From Phycisphaeraceae bacterium (GTDB lineage Bacteria; Planctomycetota; Phycisphaerae; Phycisphaerales; UBA1924), in the NCBI GenBank assembly GCA_019636795.1, contig JAHBWW010000002.1, positions 124,001-188,000 of the forward strand: 64,000 nt of DNA. Reading direction: 5' to 3'. Position numbers and translations under genes: made by a program. How positions within the stretch are numbered: the first letter of the stretch is position 1; every line of letters begins with the position of its first letter. Below are positions 24,977 to 34,162 of the stretch, in pieces. The notes below the pieces were generated by a model. It searched no databases. It was not told the DNA's origin and worked only from the letters and a program-made list of their open reading frames with translations.

Positions 24977-26758
24977 ATGGACGCACCACGACACTTTCTG
25001 ACCGAGATCATTGACGAGGACATTGCGAGCGGGAAATGGGGCCCGGCGGGGGATTCGAGCGTGGTTCGGACGCGCTTTCCGCCGGAGCCGAACGGGTATC
25101 TGCATGTCGGGCACGCCAAGAGCATCTGCCTGAATTATGGGCTGGCGGAGCAGTATGGCGGGAGGTTCAACCTGCGGTTTGACGACACGAACCCGGCTGC
25201 GGAAGAAGACGAGTTTGTGCGGTCGATCATCGCGGATGTGCGGTGGCTTGGGGCGCGGTGGCCGGGGATGGCGGAGGATGATTTGCGGGCGGGTGTGGTG
25301 TTTGCGTCGGACTATTTCGATCAGATGCATGCGTGGGCGGTAGAACTGATTCGCAAAGGGAAGGCGTATGTGGACGAGCAGCCTGTGGACACGATGCGCG
25401 CTCAGCGCGGCGACCTGACCAAGCCGGGGACGAACAGCCCGTTTCGGGACAGGCCGATTGATGAAAGCCGGTTGCGGTTTGATGAGATGACGCGCGGGTT
25501 GCACAAGGATGGTTCGATGGTGCTGCGCGCGAAGATCGACATGGCGAGCCCGAATATGAATTTGCGTGATCCGGTGATGTATCGGATTGTCAATACGCCG
25601 CATCATCGGACGGGCGACCGATGGCATGTGTATCCGATGTATGACTGGGCGCACGGGCTTGAGGATTCGATCGAAGGGATTACACATTCGATCTGTACGC
25701 TGGAGTTTGAGAATCATCGGCCGCTCTATGACTGGTTCATTGATGCGATCAACGAAGGTCGCGGGGATGGCGGGGAGCACGGCGCGAAGATCCATCATCC
25801 GCAGCAGATCGAGTTTGCGAGGCTGAACCCGGCGTACATCGTGACGAGCAAGCGATTGCTGCGGCAGTTGGTTGAGGAGGGGTTTGTGCGCGGGTGGGAT
25901 GATCCGCGTATGCCGACGATCAGCGGGCTGCGGCGGCGCGGGTATACGCCGGAGTCGATTCGGGCGTTTGTGATGGGCGTTGGTGTGACGCGGTTCAATG
26001 CGGTGCATGACATCGGGCTCATGGAAAATGCGGTGCGGGAGCACTTGAACAAGGTTGCGCCGCGGCGGATGGCGGTGCTGCGGCCTTTGAAGGTGACGAT
26101 CACGAACTGGCCCGAGGGACACTTTGAGGAGTTGGAGGCGATCAACAACCCGGAAGATGCGGGTGCGGGGACGCGGACGGTGCGGTTCGGGCGGACTTTG
26201 TACATTGAGCGCGAGGACTTCATGGAGGATCCGCCAAAGAAGTTTTTTCGGCTTGGGCCTGGGCGTGAGGTGCGTCTGCGCTGCGGGTACTGGATCATGT
26301 GTCACGAGTTTGTGAAGGATGATGCGGGCGAGGTTGTGGAGTTGCTGTGTACGTATGACCCGGCGACGCGTGGGGGTGACAGCCCGCCGCCGGATGCGGA
26401 TGGGAATGTGCGCAAGGTGAAGGGGACGCTGCACTGGGTGTGTGCGGAAGATTGCGTTGATGCGGAGGTTCGGCTGTTTGATCGGTTGTATCGTGTGGAG
26501 AGGCCGGGCAAAGCGAGCGGGAATCATCTTGCGGATCTGAATCCTGGGTCGTTGGTGGTGCTGAATGGGTGCAAGGTGGAGCGTGGGATTGCGGAAGTGC
26601 TGCCCGATGAGCCGGGATGGACCGATGGGATTCGTCGGTTTCAGTTCGAGCGTGTCGGGTATTTCTGTCTGGACAGCGACTCGCGGGCGGGGGCGCTGGT
26701 CTTCAATCGGACGGTGACGCTGAAGGATTCGTGGGCAAAGGAACAACAGAAGGATTGA
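24977..26758 (+). CDS. glnS: Glutamine--tRNA ligase
   Basis: 593 residues. Class I synthetase that charges tRNA-Gln directly. The HIGH motif is PNGYLHVGHAKSIC, with FPPEPNG before it; KMSKS is represented by VTSKRLLRQL. The two C-terminal beta-barrel anticodon domains are intact (LRPLKVTITNWPEGH to RVGYFCLDSDS). The frame is open further upstream to 24833, but this part crosses the 93-bp repeat and has no homology, so I start at ATG 24977. The Shine-Dalgarno is weak. The aminotransferase begins 3 nt later, so the two are co-transcribed. Confidence 0.96.
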   Translation: MDAPRHFLTEIIDEDIASGKWGPAGDSSVVRTRFPPEPNGYLHVGHAKSICLNYGLAEQYGGRFNLRFDDTNPAAEEDEFVRSIIADVRWLGARWPGMAEDDLRAGVVFASDYFDQMHAWAVELIRKGKAYVDEQPVDTMRAQRGDLTKPGTNSPFRDRPIDESRLRFDEMTRGLHKDGSMVLRAKIDMASPNMNLRDPVMYRIVNTPHHRTGDRWHVYPMYDWAHGLEDSIEGITHSICTLEFENHRPLYDWFIDAINEGRGDGGEHGAKIHHPQQIEFARLNPAYIVTSKRLLRQLVEEGFVRGWDDPRMPTISGLRRRGYTPESIRAFVMGVGVTRFNAVHDIGLMENAVREHLNKVAPRRMAVLRPLKVTITNWPEGHFEELEAINNPEDAGAGTRTVRFGRTLYIEREDFMEDPPKKFFRLGPGREVRLRCGYWIMCHEFVKDDAGEVVELLCTYDPATRGGDSPPPDADGNVRKVKGTLHWVCAEDCVDAEVRLFDRLYRVERPGKASGNHLADLNPGSLVVLNGCKVERGIAEVLPDEPGWTDGIRRFQFERVGYFCLDSDSRAGALVFNRTVTLKDSWAKEQQKD

Positions 26759-26761
26759 TGC

Positions 26762-28006
26762 ATGTCGCTGCCGATGGGCTCGCCGCTGGCGCGGCACTGG
26801 ATGCTTGGTCCTGATGTGGTGTTTCTGAACAACGGGTCGTTCGGGGCGTGCCCGCGCGCGGTGATGGCTGCGCGGGCGGCGGTGCTGGAGCGGTCGGAGC
26901 GCGAGCCGATCGAGTTTCTGGTCAATGACTACTGGGCGATGATGGATCGATCGCGCGAGGCGCTTGGGCGTGTGGTGAAGACTGCGGCTGAAAACATTGT
27001 GTTTCTGCCGAACGCGACGCACGCGGTGACGACGATTCTGGCGAACCTTCGGCTGGAGGCGGGCGATGAGTTGATTGTCAATGCGCAGGAGTACTCGGCG
27101 TGTGTGGCGAACTTTGAGCGGGCGGCGGAGCGGGCGGGGGCGCGGCTGGTGTATGCACAGATACCGTTTCCGGCGCTGGATGAAGAAGAGATTGTCGAGG
27201 CGGTGGTTTCGGCAGCGAGCGAGCGGACGCGATTGTGTCTGTTGAGTCATGTGACGAGCCCGACGGCGATCGTGATGCCGGTGGCGAAGATTGTGAAGCA
27301 GTTGCGCGAGCGCGGGATCGAGACGCTCGTGGATGGTGCGCATGCGCCGGGGTATTGCGAGGTTGATATCGATGGACTCGGGGCGGCGTATTACACGGCG
27401 AACTGTCACAAGTGGCTGTGTTCGCCACGGGGTTCGGCGTTTCTGGCGGTGCGGAAGGAGTTGCAGGCGACGTTTCGGCCGCTGGTGTTGTCGGTGTTTA
27501 CGCGCAAGCCTCGGACGGATCGGTCGTTTTACAATCTGGAGTTTGATTATGTTGGAACACAGGATTACTCACCGGCGATCTGCATCGCGGATGCGATTGA
27601 GCATGTGCCGAGTCTGATTGATGGGACGTGGGAGGATGTGCGGGCGCGGAACCGGGCGCTTGCGCTTGAAGCACGGGACTTGTTGTGCGGGCGGCTTGGG
27701 GTGGAGCCGCCGGTTGCGGATGGGATGATCGGTTCGATGGCGACGATCGAATTGCCGGAGCACGATGAGGTGCGGCAGCGGGCTTTGCTAGCGCGGCCGA
27801 CTCGATATCACGATGCGTTGCAGGATCGGCTGGTGGGTGTGCACCGGGTGCAGGTGCCGGTGATGTCGCTGGCGGGCGTGGACGGAGCGCGGGCGAAGCG
27901 GGCGTTCCGGATCAGTTGCCAGTTGTACAACAGCCTGGAGCAGTATGCGTATCTTGCGGATGCACTGGTTGAGGAACTGAGGCGCGAGCGCGAGATGGGA
28001 ATCTGA
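26762..28006 (+). CDS. Class V aminotransferase-like PLP enzyme (isopenicillin-N epimerase-like)
   Basis: 414 residues, fold type I PLP enzyme. FLNNGSFGACPRAV opens the family, the PLP-phosphate region is NATHAVTTIL, the ring-binding aspartate is in LVDGAHAPGY, and the Schiff-base lysine is in NCHKWLCSPRGSAFL. Closest recognisable relatives are isopenicillin-N-epimerase-like proteins and selenocysteine-lyase/IscS-type enzymes; substrate not predictable. It starts 3 nt after glnS, and the following gene converges 7 nt away. Confidence 0.88.
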   Translation: MSLPMGSPLARHWMLGPDVVFLNNGSFGACPRAVMAARAAVLERSEREPIEFLVNDYWAMMDRSREALGRVVKTAAENIVFLPNATHAVTTILANLRLEAGDELIVNAQEYSACVANFERAAERAGARLVYAQIPFPALDEEEIVEAVVSAASERTRLCLLSHVTSPTAIVMPVAKIVKQLRERGIETLVDGAHAPGYCEVDIDGLGAAYYTANCHKWLCSPRGSAFLAVRKELQATFRPLVLSVFTRKPRTDRSFYNLEFDYVGTQDYSPAICIADAIEHVPSLIDGTWEDVRARNRALALEARDLLCGRLGVEPPVADGMIGSMATIELPEHDEVRQRALLARPTRYHDALQDRLVGVHRVQVPVMSLAGVDGARAKRAFRISCQLYNSLEQYAYLADALVEELRREREMGI

Positions 28007-28013
28007 AGCGGCG

Positions 28014-29093
28014 CTATTGGAGTGGCTTGACGTCGCTGGGCGGTTCGATCTGGAACATTGTGGGGAGGAAGTAGCCGCGGTTTTTGTAGGTGTAGACGCG
28101 GCCACTGACGATCAGAGAGGCCCCGGGGCGGCCTGCGACGCGTGCTTCCATGAGCATGAGAATGCGTGAGGGGATGACGACAAGGGATCCGTCGCCGAGT
28201 GCCTGAGTATCGCCATCGAAGCGCAGGAGCCACTGTCCTGATCCGTGTCGGTCGAGACGTGCGCGGCGCTGGGCGATATATGAACCTTCGGGGAGGAGAG
28301 GCGAAGTTGATGCTGCGGTGCCCGAGGCTTCGCTGCTGGGGGTTCGCTGTGCGCTGAGAAGTCGCTGGCGCATGGCGTCGGCGCGACGGTTTTCGGCGCG
28401 TGATTCGCCTTGGAGTTCGGCGATGAGTGCATCAACTTCGGGGTCGCGCAGCGGGTCGGCCTGCGGGGCTGTGGAATCTGGCGACTGGGCCATTGGGTCG
28501 GGTGGATCGGTCGCGGCTGAGGTTCGCGAGACGCGGGTGTAGTTGGTCATGAGGAGGTAGTTGGTGGAGTGGTAGAAGAGCACGAGGCCACTGACGACAG
28601 CGGGCATCGAGTTCTCGACGCCTTCGAACATGGCGACGAGGCGATCGAGTTCGGCATTCGGCGCGATGAGCATGGGCCCTTCGCCGGGGAAGCGTTGTGT
28701 GACTGATGGGACGAAGATCCAGAGGCCGCCGGGTCCTGGCCAGACTCGACCTTCGCGCTCGCGCAGCATGGTGCCTTCGGGGAGGAGACTTGGCCTGGGC
28801 AGTTCGACGCCAGAGATTGCCAGAGTACTCATCCAGTCGTTTGCGCCAGCCAATCCGGGTCTGACGGGCGAGGTGCGTGAGGCTGCGGCGGGGAATACAG
28901 CTGGGGCATCGCCGGAGATTCGGGGGAGTCCGAGTTCGATGCGTGTTGCGATCGAACTATCGGTAACTGGAGGCTGCGGGTCGGTCGTGTCCTGCGCGAT
29001 TGCTGCGGCGGCGATGATGGCGCAGACCAGCGTGGTGATTGCAGGAGACACCCTTTCCATCATGCCTTTATACCGGCGATCGGATTCTGCCAT
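28014..29093 (-). CDS. Exported hypothetical protein with two similar beta domains
   Basis: 359 residues. A hydrophobic signal (ITTLVCAIIAAAAIAQ) is followed by two halves that look alike: LLPEGTMLREREGRV...GLWIFVP...LIAPNAELDRLVAMFEG...VSGLVLFYHSTNYLLMTN, and LLPEGSYIAQRRARL...GQWLLRF...VVIPSRILMLMEARVAG...VSGRVYTYKNRGYFLPTM. Each half could be one beta-domain binding cell wall or sugar; no family name comes to mind. Start ATG 29093 is chosen because GGAGG lies just upstream, although the frame is open much further. It is the last gene of the minus-strand block, 82 nt after rplI. Confidence 0.75.
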   Translation of the reverse strand: MAESDRRYKGMMERVSPAITTLVCAIIAAAAIAQDTTDPQPPVTDSSIATRIELGLPRISGDAPAVFPAAASRTSPVRPGLAGANDWMSTLAISGVELPRPSLLPEGTMLREREGRVWPGPGGLWIFVPSVTQRFPGEGPMLIAPNAELDRLVAMFEGVENSMPAVVSGLVLFYHSTNYLLMTNYTRVSRTSAATDPPDPMAQSPDSTAPQADPLRDPEVDALIAELQGESRAENRRADAMRQRLLSAQRTPSSEASGTAASTSPLLPEGSYIAQRRARLDRHGSGQWLLRFDGDTQALGDGSLVVIPSRILMLMEARVAGRPGASLIVSGRVYTYKNRGYFLPTMFQIEPPSDVKPLQ

Positions 29094-29175
29094 TGTGGCC
29101 TCCTGCAGCATGTTCGTCGGCCTGAGGGTGCCTGCGTGCTTGAGTTGAAGCCGAGATGCGCCTGCGGGGTCGGGA

Positions 29176-29739
29176 TCAGCCCTGGGACTTGTCGGCAGAT
29201 TTTGCGCCCCGGCGTTGCTTCTTCTCGATGAGGTTGCCCTCGTTGTCGAATTCCATTTCCTCTTCGCGATCGCCCTCGAGTTGACGGTCGGCGACGACGT
29301 GGACGGTGATCGAGGCTTCGAGGTCGGAATCGAAGCGGATGTGGACTTCGTAGTTGTCGACCCGCTTGATGGTCTGGGCGAGGCGGACTTCGCGGGGCTT
29401 GACGGGGAAGCCGAGCGAGCCGAGCGCGTCGGCCAGATCGTGCTGCGAGACGGAGCCATAGAGGTGGCCCTGATCGTTGCATGCGCGGGCGAGGGTGATT
29501 TCGAGGCCTTCGAGGCGCTTGATGAGATCCTTGCGGTGAGCGCGGAGTTCAGCGACCTGTTTTTCGGCCTGCTTGCGTTTTTCCTGGAGTGAGGCAAGAA
29601 GTTCTTCGCTCGGCTCGGTTGCGAGTTTGCGGGGGAGGAGGTAGTTGCGGGCGTAGCCGAGACGGGCGTTGACGACATCGCCGACGATGCCGAGGTTGTC
29701 GACGTTTTCGACCAGAAGCAGTTTGACGTTGCGAGCCAT
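29176..29739 (-). CDS. rplI: 50S ribosomal protein bL9
   Basis: 187 residues. N-terminal domain with KLLLVENVDNLGIVGDVVNARLGYARNYLLPR, the long connecting helix (KRKQAEKQVAELRAHRKDLIKRLEG) and the C-terminal rRNA-binding domain. It is about 40 residues longer than the usual protein because of an acidic then basic tail (REEEMEFDNEGN, KKQRRGAKSADKSQG). Start ATG 29739 follows AAGGAAACACA. It forms a block with rpsF and ssb; rpsR, often between ssb and rplI, is not here. Confidence 0.96.
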   Translation of the reverse strand: MARNVKLLLVENVDNLGIVGDVVNARLGYARNYLLPRKLATEPSEELLASLQEKRKQAEKQVAELRAHRKDLIKRLEGLEITLARACNDQGHLYGSVSQHDLADALGSLGFPVKPREVRLAQTIKRVDNYEVHIRFDSDLEASITVHVVADRQLEGDREEEMEFDNEGNLIEKKQRRGAKSADKSQG

Positions 29740-29904
29740 TGTGTTTCCTTTCGCTGTCCTTGACCCTAGGTGGGGTCGAGTTGAGGAGCGGTCTGCCCCC
29801 GCCGGCATCCGCCCCAACGCATCACCAGTTCGTGCGGGGTGAAGAGTCTAGCCTGCGAAGTTCATCGCAGCGCGTTTGTGCTGAATCCCTTGTGCTACTG
29901 GGCG

Positions 29905-30357
29905 TCAGAAGGGAATGTCGTCATCCGAGCCATGATCTGAGTGGTCCTGATTGCCGGAGGACGAGCGGGTAGAGGCGTATGAGCCTCCGCCGCTGCTGCC
30001 TTCGTTGCCACCATCGCTGCCCTTGGAATCGACGAACTGGAAGTTTTCGACGACGACACGAATTCTGGACTTCTTTGAGCCGTCGTTCTTGTCTTCCCAT
30101 GTATCGAGTTTGAGGCGGCCTTCAACAAAGACCGGGCGACCTTTGTGCAAGTATTTGGACATGCTCTCAGCGGTCTTTCCCCATGCCTCGCAATCAACAA
30201 AGGTAACTTCGTCGCGCATCTGCCCATCGCCGGCTCGGAATCGGCGATTCATAGCCAATCCGAAGTTTGCAACTGCCATGTTGCTGGCAGTGTGCTTGAG
30301 TTCAATATCTCTGGTCAAGTTCCCGATCAGGATGACTTTGTTCAGACTGGCAGCCAT
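29905..30357 (-). CDS. ssb: Single-stranded DNA-binding protein
   Basis: 150 residues. OB fold: LNKVILIGNLTRDIELKHT, VANFGLAMNRRFR, FVDCEAWGKTAESMSKYLHKGRPVFVEGRLKLDTWED and RVVVENFQFVDS. Then a glycine/serine-rich linker and the acidic partner-binding tip DDDIPF. Protects ssDNA in replication and repair as a tetramer. Start ATG 30357 with AAAGGGA upstream. Lies between rpsF and rplI, as in many bacteria. Confidence 0.97.
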   Translation of the reverse strand: MAASLNKVILIGNLTRDIELKHTASNMAVANFGLAMNRRFRAGDGQMRDEVTFVDCEAWGKTAESMSKYLHKGRPVFVEGRLKLDTWEDKNDGSKKSRIRVVVENFQFVDSKGSDGGNEGSSGGGSYASTRSSSGNQDHSDHGSDDDIPF

Positions 30358-30421
30358 GGCAGTGTCCCTTTCGTTCGGTATGCGTCCGGATGAGTCTAGG
30401 CCTCTTGCGGCGCTGCGTGGG

Positions 30422-30916
30422 TCAGAGGTCTTCGCCGTCTTCGTCGTCGATTCCGTCGTTGAGGTCGGGGTCGAGGTCGACATCGTCGCGTGCGGGTGCG
30501 CCGAGGGAGACGCCGGCATGAGCGTTGTCACCTTCGGTGGCTGCGGCTTCGGAGCGCATGCGTGCCTCGACGGCGAGTTCATCGCGCAGGTCATGAACCT
30601 TGATCTCGTCTTCGCCCAGATGGTCGGCGCGAAGGACGAGCACGCGCATGATCTGCTCCGAGAGGTTGCAGTCGCGTTCGAAGGAGGTGACGTGGTCGGC
30701 GGGAATGCGGACGTAGGCGAGGATGTAGACGCCGCGTTTTTGCTTGTCGATTTCGAAGGCGAGGCGGCGTTCGTCCCACTTGCGCATGGCGAGGACATCG
30801 GCTCCGGCGCGCTCGAAGAGGTGGTTGATGTGATCGATGACGCCGGCGAGATTCGCGGCTGTTCCTTGACCGATGAGAAACATGACTTCATAGACTGTTG
30901 CTGTCATTGTGGGCAT
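30422..30916 (-). CDS. rpsF: 30S ribosomal protein bS6
   Basis: 164 residues. Family core: TATVYEVMFLIGQG, KWDERRLAFEIDKQKRGVYILAYVRI and NLSEQIMRVLVLRADHL. The C-terminal 60 residues are an acidic extension rich in Asp and Glu, longer than in most bacteria. The first of two close ATGs (30916) has GGAGTC 7 nt upstream. Heads the rpsF-ssb-rplI run; autoregulatory mRNA binding by the S6:S18 complex is known elsewhere but no such structure was looked for here. Confidence 0.95.
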   Translation of the reverse strand: MPTMTATVYEVMFLIGQGTAANLAGVIDHINHLFERAGADVLAMRKWDERRLAFEIDKQKRGVYILAYVRIPADHVTSFERDCNLSEQIMRVLVLRADHLGEDEIKVHDLRDELAVEARMRSEAAATEGDNAHAGVSLGAPARDDVDLDPDLNDGIDDEDGEDL

Positions 30917-30982
30917 TCGAGACTCCGTTTCGTGTTGATTTTCGGCCTGATCCGGTATGTGGATCTGATGGCCGCCCTTTGT

Positions 30983-31588
30983 TTATTGAGACTCTTGGGA
31001 CTTGTCACTTCCTGACGTGACCTTGCGGTTGTAACGATTCATTGCGGTTTGAACGCCATGCTGGACGGCGCATTCGACCGCTTCGACGGACTGACTGAGT
31101 GCGCTTTCGAGCGCTTGGAACTCTTCTTTCATGAACCGACTGAGAACCCAGTCGGCCATGACCATGAACTGAGGGACTGCTCCGACACCGACGCGAATAC
31201 GGGGGTAGTTTTCGCCGGCGAGAGTGCGATCGAGGTCTGCCAGGCCGTTGTGCCCCCCGGCAGAACCTGAGGCCCGGATGCGAAGAGCCCCCACGGGCAG
31301 GGCGACATCATCGACGATGACCAGGAGATCGTCTGCTGGGGAGAGTTTGAAGAAGCGCACGGCTTCGCCGACGCTCTGCCCGCTGCGGTTCATGTAGGTC
31401 GTCGGCTTCATGAGGAGGCAGGGTTGGCCTTGGATTGAGGCATCGAGCGTGACGGCGTGAAACCTGGCGCGCGGCATTCCCCCGGGGTTGTGCTTCTGGG
31501 CGAGGCGATCGACGACCATGAACCCGGCGTTGTGCCGCGTCTTTTCGTACTGTGCCCCGGGATTGCCTAGTCCGACGATGAGTTTCAC
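30983..31588 (-). CDS. pth: Peptidyl-tRNA hydrolase
   Basis: 201 residues. Releases tRNA from peptidyl-tRNA that has dropped off the ribosome. KLIVGLGNPGAQYEKTRHNAGFMVVD includes the catalytic histidine; MKPTTYMNRSGQSV and VIVDDVALPVGALRIRASGSAGGHNGLADL complete the active site. The start is GTG 31588. The neighbour rplY is 38 nt upstream, a pairing seen widely in bacteria (rplY/ctc-pth). Confidence 0.96.
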   Translation of the reverse strand: MKLIVGLGNPGAQYEKTRHNAGFMVVDRLAQKHNPGGMPRARFHAVTLDASIQGQPCLLMKPTTYMNRSGQSVGEAVRFFKLSPADDLLVIVDDVALPVGALRIRASGSAGGHNGLADLDRTLAGENYPRIRVGVGAVPQFMVMADWVLSRFMKEEFQALESALSQSVEAVECAVQHGVQTAMNRYNRKVTSGSDKSQESQ

Positions 31589-31625
31589 GCTTTGATCTCG
31601 ATGGGTTCTGACATGCTGGGGTTGA

Positions 31626-32288
31626 TTACTCGTCCTCGGGCTTGGGCTTGCGGCCTACGACTTCGGGTTCGGAGGTCTTGGCACCGAGTTCGGCGGCTTC
31701 ACCGGAGGTTTCGGCCTGTTCGACCTGCACGACGATCTGCGCGACGATGGCATGCGGATCGGTGAGGAGGACCATTGTGGGCAAGGGGAGTTGCAGGTCG
31801 CTGGCGTGAAGAATCTGTCCGACGTCGAGGTTGGAGACATCGACTTCGATGAAGTCGGGCAGGTTGGTCAGCAGACACTCGAGTTCGATGGTTTCGAGCG
31901 GGTGCATGAGAATCGCGCCGACGGACTTGAGCCCCTTTGCGTCGCCGATGAGGTGAAGGGGGACACGGACTTTGACGCGTTCGGTGAGATCGACGCGGGC
32001 GAAGTCGCAATGGACGATGCCGGTGCCGAGGTGGTCGAACTGGAGTTCCTTGAGGAGGATGTAGTGATCGCCGCCGGAGGTATCACCTTCGAGTGCGAGT
32101 TGGAAGACTTTGTCGCCGCTGTAGAAGTGTCGCAGGGCGATTTTTGCATCGACGGTGATGGGCATGGGTTCCTGGCCGTGTCCGTAGACGATGGCGGGGA
32201 GTCCGCCGTTCTCGCGGATGCGGCGGCTGTAGCGTGAACCGACGCGGTCGCGCTTGGTGGCTTGCAATGTTGGTGTCTGGTCTTTCAT
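31626..32288 (-). CDS. rplY: 50S ribosomal protein bL25/Ctc
   Basis: 220 residues, the long Ctc form with an L25 domain (GSRYSRRIRENGGLPAIVYGHGQEPMPITVD) and the C-terminal beta domain (FIEVDVSNLDVGQILHASDLQLP), ending in an acidic tail. Binds 5S rRNA. Start ATG 32288 with GAGAGG upstream. Follows prs by 54 nt, so a prs-rplY-pth transcript is likely. Confidence 0.95.
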   Translation of the reverse strand: MKDQTPTLQATKRDRVGSRYSRRIRENGGLPAIVYGHGQEPMPITVDAKIALRHFYSGDKVFQLALEGDTSGGDHYILLKELQFDHLGTGIVHCDFARVDLTERVKVRVPLHLIGDAKGLKSVGAILMHPLETIELECLLTNLPDFIEVDVSNLDVGQILHASDLQLPLPTMVLLTDPHAIVAQIVVQVEQAETSGEAAELGAKTSEPEVVGRKPKPEDE

Positions 32289-32341
32289 GATTGAACATCC
32301 TCTCGTGATTGGACGAAGTTCGTTGCTTCGTCTTTCGTTGT

Positions 32342-33325
32342 CTAACGTTTCATGCCCGCCGTGCGCCCGAAGAGCGCACTGACCGAACGGTTTTCATGAA
32401 TTCTCTGAATGGCTTCGCCGAGCAGCTGTCCTACGGAGAGCTGCACGAGCTTGTCTCGGATTGGATCGCAGCGTGTGCCTGCGGGGATGGTGTCGGTGAC
32501 GACGAGCCGGCTGATGGGTGAGTCGGCGAGGCGTTCCATGGCCATGCCGACCAGGACGGGGTGAGTACAGGCGGCGATGACGTCGTGTGCGCCGTGCTCC
32601 ATGACGAGTTTGGCTGCTTCGCAGACGGTGCCTGCGGTCGAGATCATGTCATCGAACATCAGGACGGTTTTGCCCGAGACGTTGCCGATGAGGTTGCCGA
32701 CGGCGACTGTGCTTCCGCTGAGGCGGCGTTTGTTGATGATTGCCAGATCGCCCGAGAGCAGGTTTGCGAGTCCTTCGGCGACTTTGACATTGCCGACATC
32801 GGGGCTGACGAGGCAGAGATCGCCGAGTTCTTCTCGCATTGCGGTGAAGTAGTCGAGGAAGACAGGAGTTGCGGAGAGGTGATCGACAGGGAGATCGAAG
32901 AAGCCCTGAATCTGGGCGGCATGGAGGTCGATCGTGAGCACGCGGTCGGCGCGAGCGGCGGCGATCATGTTGGCGACGAGTTTGGCGGTGATAGGGACGC
33001 GGCCTTCGTCCTTGCGGTCCTGGCGGCCGTAGCCGAAGTATGGAATGACGAGTGTGACCTGGCGGGCTGAGGCTCGCTTGAGGCAGTCGGTGAAGATGAG
33101 CAACTCGACGAGATTGTCGTTGACCGGCTCGCAGGTTGAGATGATGACGTAGCAGTCGCGTCCTCGGACGTCTTCTTCGAGTTTGACGAGCATTTCGCCG
33201 TCGGGGAAGATGATGGTTTTGGCGTCGCCGAGGGGTTGGCCGAGATGTTCGCAGACGCGCAGGGACAGTTCGCGCGAGTGCCGACCGGAAAAGATCCGAA
33301 GCCCGTTGCTTTCGCCCGTTTTCAT
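32342..33325 (-). CDS. prs: Ribose-phosphate pyrophosphokinase
   Basis: 327 residues. Makes PRPP from ribose-5-phosphate and ATP for nucleotide synthesis. Landmarks: FSGRHSRELSLRVCEHLG, FPDGEMLVKLEEDVRGRD, PYFGYGRQDRKDEGRVPITAKLVANMI, DLHAAQIQGFFDLPVDHL and the PRPP loop VLMFDDMISTAGTVCEAAKL. ATG 33325 overlaps the stop of the glmU-like gene by 4 nt (ATGA), so the two are translationally coupled, recalling glmU-prs pairs in other bacteria. Confidence 0.96.
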   Translation of the reverse strand: MKTGESNGLRIFSGRHSRELSLRVCEHLGQPLGDAKTIIFPDGEMLVKLEEDVRGRDCYVIISTCEPVNDNLVELLIFTDCLKRASARQVTLVIPYFGYGRQDRKDEGRVPITAKLVANMIAAARADRVLTIDLHAAQIQGFFDLPVDHLSATPVFLDYFTAMREELGDLCLVSPDVGNVKVAEGLANLLSGDLAIINKRRLSGSTVAVGNLIGNVSGKTVLMFDDMISTAGTVCEAAKLVMEHGAHDVIAACTHPVLVGMAMERLADSPISRLVVTDTIPAGTRCDPIRDKLVQLSVGQLLGEAIQRIHENRSVSALFGRTAGMKR

Positions 33326-34110
33326 CGGACCCCACCCCTTTCGTGCATCTGATCGGTCGCGCGTGCGCGATACACGCGATCGACCAGTGCCAACTGTTCC
33401 GGCGTGTTGATGCTCAGCACATCCTCGGGCGGCACTGCATCGATCACTTCGACGATGTGGCCTGCGCGTTTGAGAAGAGTGGGCACCGGAGTCAGGTAAT
33501 ACTCGCCCGAGATGGTGTCTCGCTCGACGCGTGTGAGTGTTTCGAAGAGTCGAGCGCAGTCGAAGCAGTAGTAGCTCGGGTTGACTTCGCGGATGAGGCG
33601 TTGCTCTGGAGTGCAGTTTTTCTGTTCGACGATGGCGTCGAACGAGCCGTCGGGGTTGCGGACGATGCGGCCGTAGCCGTCGGGATCGTCGATGACGCTG
33701 GTGGCGAGAGTGGCGGCGGCGTGCTTGAGGCGATGGCGAGCGAGGACTTGCTGGAGAGTCGAAGCGCGGATGAGGGGCCCGTCGCCACAGAGGACAAGGA
33801 CTTCGTGCCCCGGGGTGCGTCGCTCGATGGTGAAGAGTTCGGCGGCGGACTGTACAGCGTGACCGGTGCCGAGTTGCTGGGTCTGCAGGGCAAACTCGAT
33901 ACGCTGGCCATAGGAGGCAACAGCATCGCGGACATCCTGATGGCGATAGCCGACGACAAGGACGATGCGCTGGCATCCTGCATCGAGGCATGCATCGATC
34001 ACGGCGCAGACCATCGGGCGGCCTCCGATGGGATGACAGACCTTGGGCAGGTCGGAGTTCATCCGTGTGCCTTTGCCTGCTGCCAGAATGATCGCTGATG
34101 GGTGATGCAC
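33322..34110 (-). CDS. GlmU-like nucleotidyltransferase, uridylyltransferase domain only
   Basis: About 262 residues. Nucleotide-sugar pyrophosphorylase fold: AIILAAGKGTRMNSDLPKVCHPIGGRPM, QLGTGHAVQSA, VLCGDGPLI and EVNPSYYCFD with SGEYYLTPVP. This is the N-terminal domain of GlmU, which makes UDP-GlcNAc, but the left-handed helix acetyltransferase domain is missing and the protein ends 20 residues after the last conserved block. The acetyltransferase must be encoded elsewhere, or the substrate differs. I use GTG 34110, where homology begins and TAGGAA lies upstream; the frame extends to 34155. Confidence 0.85.
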   Translation of the reverse strand: MHHPSAIILAAGKGTRMNSDLPKVCHPIGGRPMVCAVIDACLDAGCQRIVLVVGYRHQDVRDAVASYGQRIEFALQTQQLGTGHAVQSAAELFTIERRTPGHEVLVLCGDGPLIRASTLQQVLARHRLKHAAATLATSVIDDPDGYGRIVRNPDGSFDAIVEQKNCTPEQRLIREVNPSYYCFDCARLFETLTRVERDTISGEYYLTPVPTLLKRAGHIVEVIDAVPPEDVLSINTPEQLALVDRVYRARATDQMHERGGVR

Positions 34111-34162
34111 GGAATTCCTACGCGCGTCGGCGACTGGGGTTGTGCGAGGAAGCAACCGGGAA

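Noticed and set aside
24917..27409. 830-codon minus-strand frame
   Set aside because: It is the antisense of glnS and the aminotransferase; composition is Arg/His/Pro-rich as expected for a shadow frame.
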